Origin: Alphaproteobacteria bacterium
GTDB lineage: Bacteria; Pseudomonadota; Alphaproteobacteria; RF32; CAG-239
Reading direction: 5' to 3'
Assembly (NCBI GenBank): GCA_015062435.1
Contig: SUUR01000019.1
Span: 1-32,297 of the forward strand
Length of the DNA stretch: 32,297 nucleotides
Part shown: piece after piece, positions 13,165 to 20,847 of the stretch
How positions within the stretch are numbered: the first letter of the stretch is position 1
How the letters are laid out: the number at the start of each line of letters is the position of its first letter
Made by a program: the position numbers and the translations under genes
The notes under the pieces: generated by a model
Seen by the model: only the letters and a program-made list of their open reading frames with translations
Told to the model about the DNA's origin: nothing
Databases searched by the model: none

Positions 13165-14130
13165 TAAAATTTTATTTTTAGCCCATTCGTTTCTCTCAAA
13201 TCCAACATCTTTACGATTTATATTTTCAGCAATTTTATTAATATCTTTACTAGCTATAGCCTTATGTAAATTGGGCCATTTACTTTGATTGATATTTCCG
13301 GTATTATATTTTATATCCATTAAAACTTCTTGTAATTGGAACGGAAAATTTTTGAAGTCCGGAAATTCTTTTTCCAGTGTAAACAAATCATTGCGCAAAT
13401 GACTAACCATTAAATTTTCAATTTCTTTTTTACCAATTTGTAAATTACTAAATTTTCTAAACTTTTCTGCTCCAAATCTTGGTCCGTAAAATCCAACTTT
13501 TTGTAAATTCTCAAAAGTATTAAAAGTAGCTTCTTTCTCTTTATGTGTTGCAGGTCTATCTCCAACTTGTCAATTGATACTCATAAATGTATCTTTATCA
13601 TCTATGTTCTTACCAACTCCGGTAGTTTTTATGCCTTTGGTATCTAAATAAATATATTCCTCACACCCTTCTTCATCAATCAAATTCTTGGCGACTTGCT
13701 TTAATAATTCTTTCGGATAATTTATAATTCTATACCTCTCCAGAGAAAACTCATCGGCGGTACAACGACAATTATAGTCTTCTCCTGGGTGTCCACCGGA
13801 AGGTGGTTCATCCCATGCAAAAACTTTACCTTCCCTCTGCGCATGTTCGTCCCTTACCAAATCATCTCCTTCGGTGCACCAAATATAGTAATTTTGCGGA
13901 TTATCTTTTGCTTCCTCTAACATAATTTCTTGTAAATATGGATTAGGACTATCCGGACTATCAACATCTATGGTATTTATTTTTGTATCTGCTACAAAAT
14001 CATTATCACGACCTCGAGAATCTATATAATACCACCGACTTTCTCCATTTTGAGGATTTTGACGTTCTATGGGCAGTCGCCCTCGCATTTTAAGGTCTAA
14101 TTCTTCTCTTAAACTTAAATCTTTTTTCAT
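13147..14130 (-). pseudogene. Phage-derived MuF-like/GH24 lysozyme gene, broken by an in-frame TGA
   Basis: One reading frame of 327 codons interrupted by a single TGA at 13570-13572 (codon 187). Residues 96-123 (HAQREGKVFAWDEPPSGGHP and CRC) match the C-terminal motif of phage Mu protein F-like head proteins. From about residue 145 a T4-type lysozyme (GH24) domain begins, with the catalytic set IDEEG (E154), YLDTKG (D163) and TTGVG (T169) in T4 spacing. After the TGA the frame continues with LMDIKYNTGNINQSKWPNL and ERNEWAKN, the second half of that domain. GGAGG before ATG 14130 (MKKDLSLREE) marks the start. The TGA may replace a Trp codon (TGG to TGA); the other Trp codons in the gene are TGG. 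No other phage genes are nearby. Confidence 0.75.
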
Positions 14131-14218
14131 AAAAACCTCCATTATTTGCTATATTCGTACCCAATATATACGAAAAACGTATTTAAAGTCAACACAGATA
14201 AATATATTTTTATTTCCT

Positions 14219-14260
14219 GTTTGCAATTAATAATAAACACCATATAATTTTATTAAACTT
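14219..14260 (+). promoter_or_regulatory. Duplicate promoter, near copy of 12670-12711
   Basis: TTGCAA (14221-14226) and TATAAT (14243-14248) are 16 bp apart. The stretch TTGCAATTAATAAT, then CATATAATTTTATTAAACTT, matches 12672-12710 with about five differences. It drives only a 13-codon frame before a terminator, so it is either a duplication remnant or the source of a short RNA. Confidence 0.6.
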
Positions 14261-14278
14261 TAGAGGAAATTTAGAATA

Positions 14279-14320
14279 ATGAAAAAAGTATTCTATGTTT
14301 TTGTTATGTTTTTATCTTAA
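14279..14320 (+). other. 13-codon open frame between promoter and terminator
   Basis: ATG 14279 to TAA 14320 encodes MKKVFYVFVMFLS, resembling the start of a signal peptide. AGAGGAA (14262-14268) could serve as binding site. It is probably the remnant of a duplicated exported-protein gene; a leader peptide is possible but less likely. Confidence 0.3.
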
Positions 14321-14328
14321 AAATGCAA

Positions 14329-14359
14329 CAAGCTGTGGGAATTTCCACAGCTTGCTTTT
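14329..14359. terminator. Bidirectional terminator
   Basis: CAAGCTGTGG and CCACAGCTTG form a near-perfect palindrome with an AT-rich centre; T-rich sequence follows on both strands. It ends the short plus-strand transcript from 14243 and the minus-strand gene at 14365. Confidence 0.75.
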
Positions 14360-14364
14360 ATTCT

Positions 14365-14832
14365 TCAAACTCCATTAAAATTTTTCTCTTTTAAGAAAGA
14401 TTTTGGAGCATAATTTTGCAGGTACAATATGGCTGCCATATTTCCAAAAGAAAATATTTCTTCCCATTTAGCCCTATCTTTCAAGTGTTCCAATGTTTTT
14501 TCCGGATATAAGGCATAAGCTAATTTATAATTGCTTTTACCATCGTTATGACGAATATCGTCGACACAATACTCCCAAAGACCTTTAACATCTACTTCTT
14601 TTTTCAGAACTTTAACTGCATCTGTTGTGAAATGTTTAAAATGATGACAATTTTCGGCAAACCATTTAGAGTTGGGTTGGTTTACACACAATAACGCAAC
14701 TGTTGTTGATGTTAGGGTATACCCTTTATCTAAAAGGTTTAGTATAATGCGATACTCGCTACCTCCGGAATACTTAAGCCATACTGCTCGAAGCACTTCT
14801 TCTTGTTCTTGATAATTTAATATTTTATTCAT
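14365..14832 (-). CDS. Hypothetical protein (155 aa)
   Basis: Not recognised. A soluble, helix-rich protein with many Tyr, Trp, Lys and Leu residues and no signal peptide or membrane segment. The pattern of short helices (LNYQEQEEVLRAVWLKY, ILNLLDKGYTLTSTTVALLC, LEHLKDRAKWEEIFSFGNM) is compatible with a helical repeat fold. The start has no clear binding site; ATG 14832 is the best candidate. It is transcribed away from ssrA and ends at the terminator at 14329. Confidence 0.55.
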   Translation of the reverse strand: MNKILNYQEQEEVLRAVWLKYSGGSEYRIILNLLDKGYTLTSTTVALLCVNQPNSKWFAENCHHFKHFTTDAVKVLKKEVDVKGLWEYCVDDIRHNDGKSNYKLAYALYPEKTLEHLKDRAKWEEIFSFGNMAAILYLQNYAPKSFLKEKNFNGV

Positions 14833-14896
14833 AACATAATATATATAATGTATTAATAATTTTAATTTTGTCTAAACAATACATTAAATATCTTTA

Positions 14897-14951
14897 TTTG
14901 CAAGTTTTTTTTACTTTCTTACTTGCAAATAGTACTTATTGAAGTTATATT
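14897..14951 (+). promoter_or_regulatory. ssrA promoter with overlapping inverted repeat
   Basis: TTGCAA (14923-14928) and TATATT (14946-14951) are 17 bp apart, giving a start near 14958. A perfect 9-bp inverted repeat, TTTGCAAGT (14897-14905) and ACTTGCAAA (14921-14929), places its right arm on the -35 box. A regulator bound there would block RNA polymerase (inference). Confidence 0.65.
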
Positions 14952-14957
14952 ACCGTT

Positions 14958-15310
14958 GTTAGAGCAATCTGACTATAACACTAGAGGCTCTATGAAATAG
15001 GATATTTGGACCCGGGGGCAGTACCCGGCACCTCCACCAGTGCGAAGCAGTATAAGGGTATCGGTTTTAATTAATCAAATTACTAATTAACGGGGGTGAC
15101 ACAGGTTTGACAGGTATCAGTAAAGATAGGTATGTCGTGTTCGGTGAGATACCACCGTTATCGGTTCAAATTAAAATGAATGCTAACGATAATAACGTAG
15201 CACCTGTTGCAATGGCTGCTTAATTGTAGTCGCAACAAATTCAAATTCTTTGGGCTTTGGTTAGCTTAAAGTGAGGCTGTCGGGACTTGCCTAGCAACAG
15301 GAAAGTCCCC
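14958..15310 (+). ncRNA. ssrA: tmRNA, circularly permuted two-piece form
   Basis: Rescues stalled ribosomes and adds a degradation tag. In this permuted gene the acceptor piece comes first and ends at CCA 15039, preceded by the T arm GGACCCGGGGGCAGTACCCGG and CACCTCC. The intervening loop (15040-15091) is removed. The coding piece begins GGGGGTG at 15092, whose seven bases pair with CACCTCC to make the acceptor stem. The tag is encoded at 15182-15220 followed by TAA: A-N-D-N-N-V-A-P-V-A-M-A-A. The 3' end is a stem GGGACTT/AAGTCCC (about 15281-15309) followed by CCTTTTT, which acts as terminator. Two-piece tmRNA is typical of Alphaproteobacteria. The start is placed from the promoter; exact mature ends are not known. 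Confidence 0.95.
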
Positions 15311-15329
15311 CTTTTTGACAGGAGATATG

Positions 15330-15788
15330 ATGATGACAGAATTACATATTAATTATGATAAACTAGTGGAAAAATCTCTTAAAAATGTTGTAATTGAAGC
15401 ATTAAAAATTGCAGCAGATGAAGGGTTACCCGGTGAACATCATTATTATATCAGTTTTAAAACTAATCACCCTGTTACCAGAATATCCGCTCAATTACTC
15501 AATCAATATCCTGAAGATATGACCATTGTTTTGCAACATCAATTTGCCAATCTGATGATTGGTGAAACCTACTTTGAAGTTGATCTTAGTTTTAGCGGTA
15601 TTCCTCAAACTCTAAGAATCCCTTATGAGGCGATAACTTATTTTGCTGATCCTCATGCCAAATTTGCTTTAAGTTTCAGTTATGAAGAAAACAATACTGA
15701 CATTACCTATACCACCCCGCAAGATGAAATTGTAAATACTCCGGCTCCGGTTATCTCATTGGAAGAATATAAGAAAAAACATGCGTAA
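15330..15788 (+). CDS. sspB: SspB, ClpXP adaptor for ssrA-tagged proteins
   Basis: Binds the ssrA tag and carries tagged proteins to the ClpXP protease. About 152 aa, alphaproteobacterial type. The peptide-binding body (about 8-118) includes HHYYISFKTNHPVTRIS and the conserved strand YEAITYFADPHAKFALSF. An acidic, Thr/Asn-rich linker leads to the C-terminal ClpX-binding tail VISLEEYKKK, which resembles the VSLDxFRKK tail of other alphaproteobacterial SspB. AGGAG (15320-15324) serves one of the ATG codons at 15327, 15330 or 15333. The binding site lies right behind the ssrA terminator, so read-through could link their expression. Confidence 0.93.
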   Translation: MMTELHINYDKLVEKSLKNVVIEALKIAADEGLPGEHHYYISFKTNHPVTRISAQLLNQYPEDMTIVLQHQFANLMIGETYFEVDLSFSGIPQTLRIPYEAITYFADPHAKFALSFSYEENNTDITYTTPQDEIVNTPAPVISLEEYKKKHA

Positions 15789-15993
15789 AATATCTGTTAT
15801 AATTGCAAACAGACATCAAACAAGTATCTGTTTGGAAGAAGAATTTCTTAGTGCCTTAAAAAAAATTGCCCAAGAAAAAAATATCAGCATTAATGCTCTG
15901 GTTACGGAAATTGATAATAACCGCACCAAAAACAATCTTTCCAGTGCCATAAGAGTATATATATTGCAATACATGACTAATGCTATTGCATAG
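15781..15993 (+). CDS. Ribbon-helix-helix domain protein
   Basis: 70 aa. A short beta strand (KISVIIANRHQTSICLEEEF) is followed by two helices (LSALKKIAQEKNISINALVTEID and LSSAIRVYILQYM), the layout of the alphaproteobacterial RHH_4 family of small DNA-binding proteins. Such genes are often found near sspB in this class. It overlaps the sspB end by eight bases, so translation is probably coupled. Its last 11 bases overlap the end of rel on the other strand. Its target is unknown; the inverted repeat at the ssrA promoter is one candidate (inference). Confidence 0.85.
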   Translation: MRKISVIIANRHQTSICLEEEFLSALKKIAQEKNISINALVTEIDNNRTKNNLSSAIRVYILQYMTNAIA

Positions 15994-18121
15994 AACGTGA
16001 TACATAAGAAACTACTTTTGAAGCCTTTAGCGCTGCAATAATATCCGTAAGGTGTTTTAAATCCTTCACCTCGATATCTACCAAAAGTTCAAAATAGCTG
16101 ATTGTTCGATTAACAATATTCAAATTATTGATATTACCATTGTTTCTGGCGATAAGATTTGATAAATCTCCCAAAGCTCCCGGTTCATTGCTAAGCATGA
16201 GTTTTATACGTCCGATATGCGGACCGTCATCTGTGGCATCTCCCCAAGAAATATCTAACCAACGCTCAGGCTCATCTGCAAATTTTTCCAATAATTTACA
16301 ATCTATGGTATGAACTGCAACTCCTTTTCCGGTGGTGACAATTCCGACAATTCTATCTCCGGGAAGCGGATGACAGCAACCTGCAAAATGAACGGCCATT
16401 CCCGGTATGAGACCTTTTATTTTTAACGGCTCTGTTTTTGATTTATTTTTCTTTACAGACTTTCCGATGAATGATTTAACTACTCTGCCGATTTTAGATT
16501 GCTTATAAGCCGGATACACCGCCTTTAAGATATCCCATGCACTTATAAGTCCCTCTCCTACTTTGGCATATATATCATCTATGGATTCTGCTTCAAAATT
16601 CGGCAATACATTTATTATGGCCTTTTCTGAAAACTCTAAGTTTTCTCCTTTAAACGTACGTTCGAGCAATTGTTCTCCCAAAGTAATGAATTGATCTCGT
16701 TTGTGAGCCCTGACATATCTTCTGATGGCAGCTTTGGCTTTGCCGGTGACAACAAATCTATCCCACTCGGGTGAAGGGTGTTGTGCTTTTGAAGTCAATA
16801 TCTCTACTTGATCTCCGTTTTGCAGAACTGTTCGCAACGGTCTTATTTCTCCGTTGATTTTAGCTCCTACGCAAGTGTCTCCCACTGATGAATGCACAGC
16901 ATATGCAAAATCAACAGGTGTAGAATTTACCGGTAAACCAATCAGGTCTCCTTTGGGGGTAAAACAAAATACTTGATCATTATACATCTCAAGTTTCGTA
17001 TTTTCCAAAAACTCTTCAGGATTCGATGCTTGCTCTAAGATTTCGAGAAGTTCTCGTATCCAACGGAAATTCTTACCGACAACTCGTTCTCCTTGCTTAT
17101 ATGCCCAGTGGGCAGCAACACCTTTTTCATTTACTTCATGCATCTCATGCGTTCTGATTTGAATTTCTATGCGAGTATTATCCGGTCCGATAACTCCGGT
17201 ATGAATGGATTTGTATCCATTAGGTTTGGGAGTTGAAATATAGTCTTTGAAACGACGAGGAACCATGTGATATTTACTATGAACAACTCCTAATGCCTGA
17301 TAGCATGAGGCAACGTCATCTACAATAATACGAAATGCCATAATATCTGATAATTGCTCAAAAGATGCATTCTTTTGTTGCATCTTGCGCCAAATGGAAT
17401 AAGGCGACTTTTCTCTTCCGTATACCTCTGCTTTTATAGAATTGCTTTTCATATCTTTTTGAAGCTGAGAAATGATTTTGGGAACGATATCACTACCCTG
17501 CTCTCTTAAAAAGTTTAAACGTGCCTGAATAGATTCATATGCATCTTTATGCAACTCTCTGAATGCAATTTCTTCTAATTCACTTTTAACTTCCTGCATA
17601 CCGATACGCTCTGCTAACGGAGCATATATATCTAAGGTTTCACGAGCTATTCTCGCCCTTTTATCGGCAGCACAAAAATGCAATGTCCGCATATTGTGTA
17701 AACGATCTGCCAATTTTATAAGTAATACCCTGATATCTTCGGACATTGCCAATAATAATTTGCGAAAATTTTCTGCCTGTTTATTATTAGCAGATTTTTG
17801 TTCAATCATGGCTAATTTGGTCAGTCCGTCAACAATTTGTGCAACCTGATCTCCAAAAAGCTTTCTGATTTCTTCTTCAGAAGTATTGGTATCTTCTATG
17901 GTATCATGCAAAAGTCCGGCGATAATCGACGTAGAATCTAGCTTAAAACGAGTAAGAATACCAGCAACCTCAACCGGATGAGAATAATATGGATCTCCGG
18001 AAGTTCTGAGCTGAGCTCCGTGTTTTTTCATTGCAAATACATAAGCCCGATTTAACGCATCTTCATCGGCATTCGGATCATAAGATTTTACTATATCTAC
18101 AAGTTCATATTGTCTGAGCAT
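15983..18121 (-). CDS. rel: Bifunctional (p)ppGpp synthetase/hydrolase (Rel/SpoT)
   Basis: Makes and degrades the alarmone (p)ppGpp in the stringent response. 712 aa, the usual length. The hydrolase HD domain shows YSHPVEVAGIL and LLHDTIEDT (H72 D73 and E76 D77). The synthetase domain holds RFKDYISTPKPNGYKSIHT and EIQIRTHEMHEVNEKGVAAHWAYK; the RFKD form fits bifunctional enzymes rather than synthetase-only RelA. The TGS domain (about 385-450, GLPVNSTPVDFAYAVHSSVGD), the Cys-containing helical part (VHFAGCCHPLPGDRI) and the C-terminal ACT domain (about 640-712) follow. No clear binding site precedes ATG 18121. rpoZ and rel lie close together in many Proteobacteria; here a YhcH gene separates them. 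Confidence 0.96.
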   Translation of the reverse strand: MLRQYELVDIVKSYDPNADEDALNRAYVFAMKKHGAQLRTSGDPYYSHPVEVAGILTRFKLDSTSIIAGLLHDTIEDTNTSEEEIRKLFGDQVAQIVDGLTKLAMIEQKSANNKQAENFRKLLLAMSEDIRVLLIKLADRLHNMRTLHFCAADKRARIARETLDIYAPLAERIGMQEVKSELEEIAFRELHKDAYESIQARLNFLREQGSDIVPKIISQLQKDMKSNSIKAEVYGREKSPYSIWRKMQQKNASFEQLSDIMAFRIIVDDVASCYQALGVVHSKYHMVPRRFKDYISTPKPNGYKSIHTGVIGPDNTRIEIQIRTHEMHEVNEKGVAAHWAYKQGERVVGKNFRWIRELLEILEQASNPEEFLENTKLEMYNDQVFCFTPKGDLIGLPVNSTPVDFAYAVHSSVGDTCVGAKINGEIRPLRTVLQNGDQVEILTSKAQHPSPEWDRFVVTGKAKAAIRRYVRAHKRDQFITLGEQLLERTFKGENLEFSEKAIINVLPNFEAESIDDIYAKVGEGLISAWDILKAVYPAYKQSKIGRVVKSFIGKSVKKNKSKTEPLKIKGLIPGMAVHFAGCCHPLPGDRIVGIVTTGKGVAVHTIDCKLLEKFADEPERWLDISWGDATDDGPHIGRIKLMLSNEPGALGDLSNLIARNNGNINNLNIVNRTISYFELLVDIEVKDLKHLTDIIAALKASKVVSYVSRSMQ

Positions 18122-18211
18122 TGGTATTCTGCCGTATAATTAAGTTTATTTTGTTTATATATACCATCATATTATTTAATTTAGTCTAAATATTACTGAC
18201 AAAAATGCAAT

Positions 18212-18243
18212 AAAAAAAGGTGCTAATCTTTTTGATAAGCACC
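18212..18243 (-). terminator. Terminator of the YhcH-family gene
   Basis: On the minus strand GGTGCTTATC pairs with GATTAGCACC (one mismatch) around a five-base loop, followed by seven T. Confidence 0.75.
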
Positions 18244-18265
18244 ATAAAATTTTATATCAAAATAT

Positions 18266-18718
18266 CTAAACAGGTATTTTGATAATAATTTTTTTGACTT
18301 GTGAATGCCCATATCTAGGAACGGTGGTTCCTGCTTTATAGGCTTCTCCGGGATACAGAATACAAAACTCGCTTAAGGCCAACATTATCGGATATTCGGA
18401 AACCTCTCCGTCTAATATCTCAACATCTGCCACAGGATCATAACTTTCAACAGTTTCAAATGCTTTATCATTAGCCGGAGCTGTCCAAATAACTTCTTCT
18501 CCGTCTAAAACTATATGAACAAAAGCATGTTTGTAATGATTCTCGTATTCTTTTTCCGTATCATCTACCGTAAAATAATTTTCTGCGCTGATAACCACAC
18601 CTTCAGAGAGATGATAACGACCGACAACAAAATCATTTTGTAAACGATTTATTTGGGAGATCATTTCTTCGGTTATAATTGAGATCTGCTCCAAACTGTT
18701 TATATTACCTTCTTTCAT
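18266..18718 (-). CDS. YhcH/YjgK/YiaL (EbgC) family protein
   Basis: 150 aa, the family length. These cupin-fold proteins include the EbgC subunit and proteins encoded beside sialic-acid or sugar genes; some may interconvert sugar anomers. Family marks seen are ENHYKHAFVHIVLDGEEVI (the E-x-H-x-D-H-V-x-L-x-G-x-E strand), YDPVADVEI, and FCILYPGEAYKAG near the end. The usual His in the last motif (FPGDxHxP) is Tyr here, so metal binding may be altered. No sugar genes are near; it lies between rpoZ and rel, and terminators on both sides make it a separate unit. Confidence 0.85.
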   Translation of the reverse strand: MKEGNINSLEQISIITEEMISQINRLQNDFVVGRYHLSEGVVISAENYFTVDDTEKEYENHYKHAFVHIVLDGEEVIWTAPANDKAFETVESYDPVADVEILDGEVSEYPIMLALSEFCILYPGEAYKAGTTVPRYGHSQVKKIIIKIPV

Positions 18719-18793
18719 AATATATTTATTTTAATAATACTAATAATCTTAAATAACTTTTGATGTCTATTGTATCTGATAAGTAATGTCAAT

Positions 18794-18833
18794 AAAAAAA
18801 GCCTTCCGACTATAAAATCAGAAGGCTTTTTTT
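18794..18833. terminator. Bidirectional terminator after rpoZ
   Basis: AAAAAAAGCCTTC and GAAGGCTTTTTTT pair around a 14-nt loop; the T-run exists on both strands. It ends rpoZ, 14 bp after its stop. Confidence 0.85.
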
Positions 18834-18846
18834 CATATTTTACAGA

Positions 18847-19323
18847 TTATTCATCAAAGTCATCTGCCATATCGAATCCATCATCACCAATGATATCATC
18901 TCCAAACTCGGCATCTACATCTTCATCAAAACCTTCTTCGGCATCTAAATCCAAAGCATCATCATCACTACCGTGAATTTGCATATTATCCTCTAACTCT
19001 GCTTGAGGAAGCAAACCGGAGAATTGTTCATCAAGCTCAGAAAGTTCTTTTTCGGCGGCCAAAATTTCCAATTCTTCTTCTTCCGGCTCCTCAACTTCAA
19101 CAAACCTTTGCAAGCCCATAACCAATGAACGTTGTAATTCTTCAATACTAACTTTTTCTTCAGCTATTTCACGCAATGCAACAACTGAATTTTTATCATT
19201 ATCTCTAGAAAGAGTTAACGGAGAACCTGCAGAAATGTCTCTTGCTCTTTGAGCTGCTACCATAAGCAGTTCATAGCGGTTGGGAATCTTATCAATACAA
19301 TCTTCAACTGTTACACGTGCCAT
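18847..19323 (-). CDS. rpoZ: RNA polymerase omega subunit with acidic tail
   Basis: Small RNA polymerase subunit that helps fold and hold beta-prime and takes part in the ppGpp response. The conserved core is [20 protein letters not shown] followed by [11 protein letters not shown] and [12 protein letters not shown] (about 2-65). It is 158 aa, against 91 in E. coli. Residues from about 75 on form a long tail with very many Asp and Glu residues ([33 protein letters not shown]), probably disordered. ATG 19323 follows AAGGTG; the in-frame GTG three codons upstream is part of that site. Confidence 0.95.
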   Translation of the reverse strand: MARVTVEDCIDKIPNRYELLMVAAQRARDISAGSPLTLSRDNDKNSVVALREIAEEKVSIEELQRSLVMGLQRFVEVEEPEEEELEILAAEKELSELDEQFSGLLPQAELEDNMQIHGSDDDALDLDAEEGFDEDVDAEFGDDIIGDDGFDMADDFDE

Positions 19324-19439
19324 TTTTTTCACCTTATAAAATATTAAAATTAATTTTGTTATCGGTATACTACAAGATTTTTATCAAAAGCAAGAAAAAA
19401 ATAAAAATAACATTAAAAATCAATACTTTATATCTAAAG

Positions 19440-20681
19440 CTATTCGATTCGGATTGTAATGCCTCCGATTCTGTAATCTGTCTGTTTTAAAGTATCATCA
19501 AACAGCTTACGTTTTTTGCGCATTTCCATAACGTCGGATATCGGAGACTGATAAGCAGAAATCAATGCTTGAGCGGTAGAAAAAATGCTTCCTTGAGATT
19601 GTTTGGCAATTTTCCGGCTCTCCTCATCAAACAAACCTTGCTTATACATACGGATAGCCTGCATCAGTGATATATTTATACCTGACAGACGATATGCTTT
19701 TATGCTTTTATCACAAGTATATGCCCATTCATTTAATGAAAAACCTTCTTTGGCAACTTTCAAAGCTAGCCCTTGCTCTATTCCCAATATTCTGGCTTTT
19801 TGAACCAATCTGGCGCAAGGATTAACTAATTCTCTCATCGCCGGTGCTACATCAGGAGTTTGAATATATTCATAGTTAAATAAAAGAATACTTACTTTAC
19901 TAAGCTGAAAAGCATGATCCTCACTCTGATACCATTCCTCTACCAAAGGTAACGTTCTGGCAACAGCCTCAATATCTGCCGCAGTTATAAGACTGTTGGC
20001 ATCAGGTTTGATTGTACGCATATCACTTTTACCCAATTTGCGTTTACCTCTCCCAAGCATATAATCTTGAGGCGGTACAAGCTCTTTCATGGCTGCATAA
20101 AAATCTGCGTCATATTTAACTTTAGGATAATACGGGGTCATTTGCGGTATCTCTACCTGACTGTTATAATCAGGCCAAACTTCCGGCATAAGAAGCATGT
20201 AAAAAGCCGGTGACATAAATTCTAAATTTTCAATATCTTTTAGCTGATGAGCAATCCTCGTCGGAAACTTATTCTTGGTTTCTTTTATACCGGGCATATT
20301 CAAAATCTTTTCAGACATATTGGGAACTTCAAATAATTGCGGACCGATATATTGATACATGCTCTCCGGTATTGATTGTAAATATTGTAAAAGCATATCT
20401 TCTTCATCCCACTTTAAACGCTTTTCATTGATTCCGTACGTGGTGGCTTTAGCATAAAAATCAGCATCATATTCACTTTGCAATTCCCAAATTGAATGGT
20501 ATTTTGGTTCATAATAATCATGTTCTTTATCAAGACTTATTTCTAAGTCCGTGATTGAAGGAAGAATATCTTCTTCCAAATTTATACGAAAGGTATCTTT
20601 ATAATCTGATATACCGGCAGCATCAGCCAAATGTGGAACAAGAAAAAAAATTATTATAAAACAACTTACTATTCTATACAT
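19440..20681 (-). CDS. Exported protein of unknown function (413 aa)
   Basis: Not recognised. A signal peptide (MYRIVSCFIIIFFLVPHLADA) opens the protein from ATG 20681; ATG 20696 five codons upstream is also possible. The mature part has no membrane segment and few Cys, with an Ile/Tyr/Pro-rich first half (YEPKYHSIWELQSEYDADFY; a second YDADFYAAMKEL) and a helical second half with a Cys pair (CARLVQKAR and CDKS). The repeated YDADFYA sequence suggests an internal duplication. It is probably periplasmic or envelope-associated, divergent from gcrA, and shares a 150-bp upstream region with it. Confidence 0.75.
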   Translation of the reverse strand: MYRIVSCFIIIFFLVPHLADAAGISDYKDTFRINLEEDILPSITDLEISLDKEHDYYEPKYHSIWELQSEYDADFYAKATTYGINEKRLKWDEEDMLLQYLQSIPESMYQYIGPQLFEVPNMSEKILNMPGIKETKNKFPTRIAHQLKDIENLEFMSPAFYMLLMPEVWPDYNSQVEIPQMTPYYPKVKYDADFYAAMKELVPPQDYMLGRGKRKLGKSDMRTIKPDANSLITAADIEAVARTLPLVEEWYQSEDHAFQLSKVSILLFNYEYIQTPDVAPAMRELVNPCARLVQKARILGIEQGLALKVAKEGFSLNEWAYTCDKSIKAYRLSGINISLMQAIRMYKQGLFDEESRKIAKQSQGSIFSTAQALISAYQSPISDVMEMRKKRKLFDDTLKQTDYRIGGITIRIE

Positions 20682-20847
20682 TAAGCTTCTTTCCATGCTT
20701 TATAAAAAAATAAAATTAAACCTTTACTTGAAATATAATATAAAAAAACTGAAAAAAGAATAAATAATTTAAAAATAAACTAGACTCGGGAAAAATATTG
20801 GCTTATTATGCAAATAACTTAGTTCACAAGCAAAAAGGAGACTGGTT

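Noticed and set aside
13570..13572. TGA as a Trp codon through a host genetic code change
   Set aside because: nuoN ends with TGA in an ATGA overlap with birA, and other genes would read through; Trp is otherwise TGG. A nonsense mutation or phage origin is simpler.
14279..14356. Attenuator with leader peptide
   Set aside because: The 13-codon peptide has no run of regulatory codons and no gene follows on the same strand; a duplication remnant is more likely.
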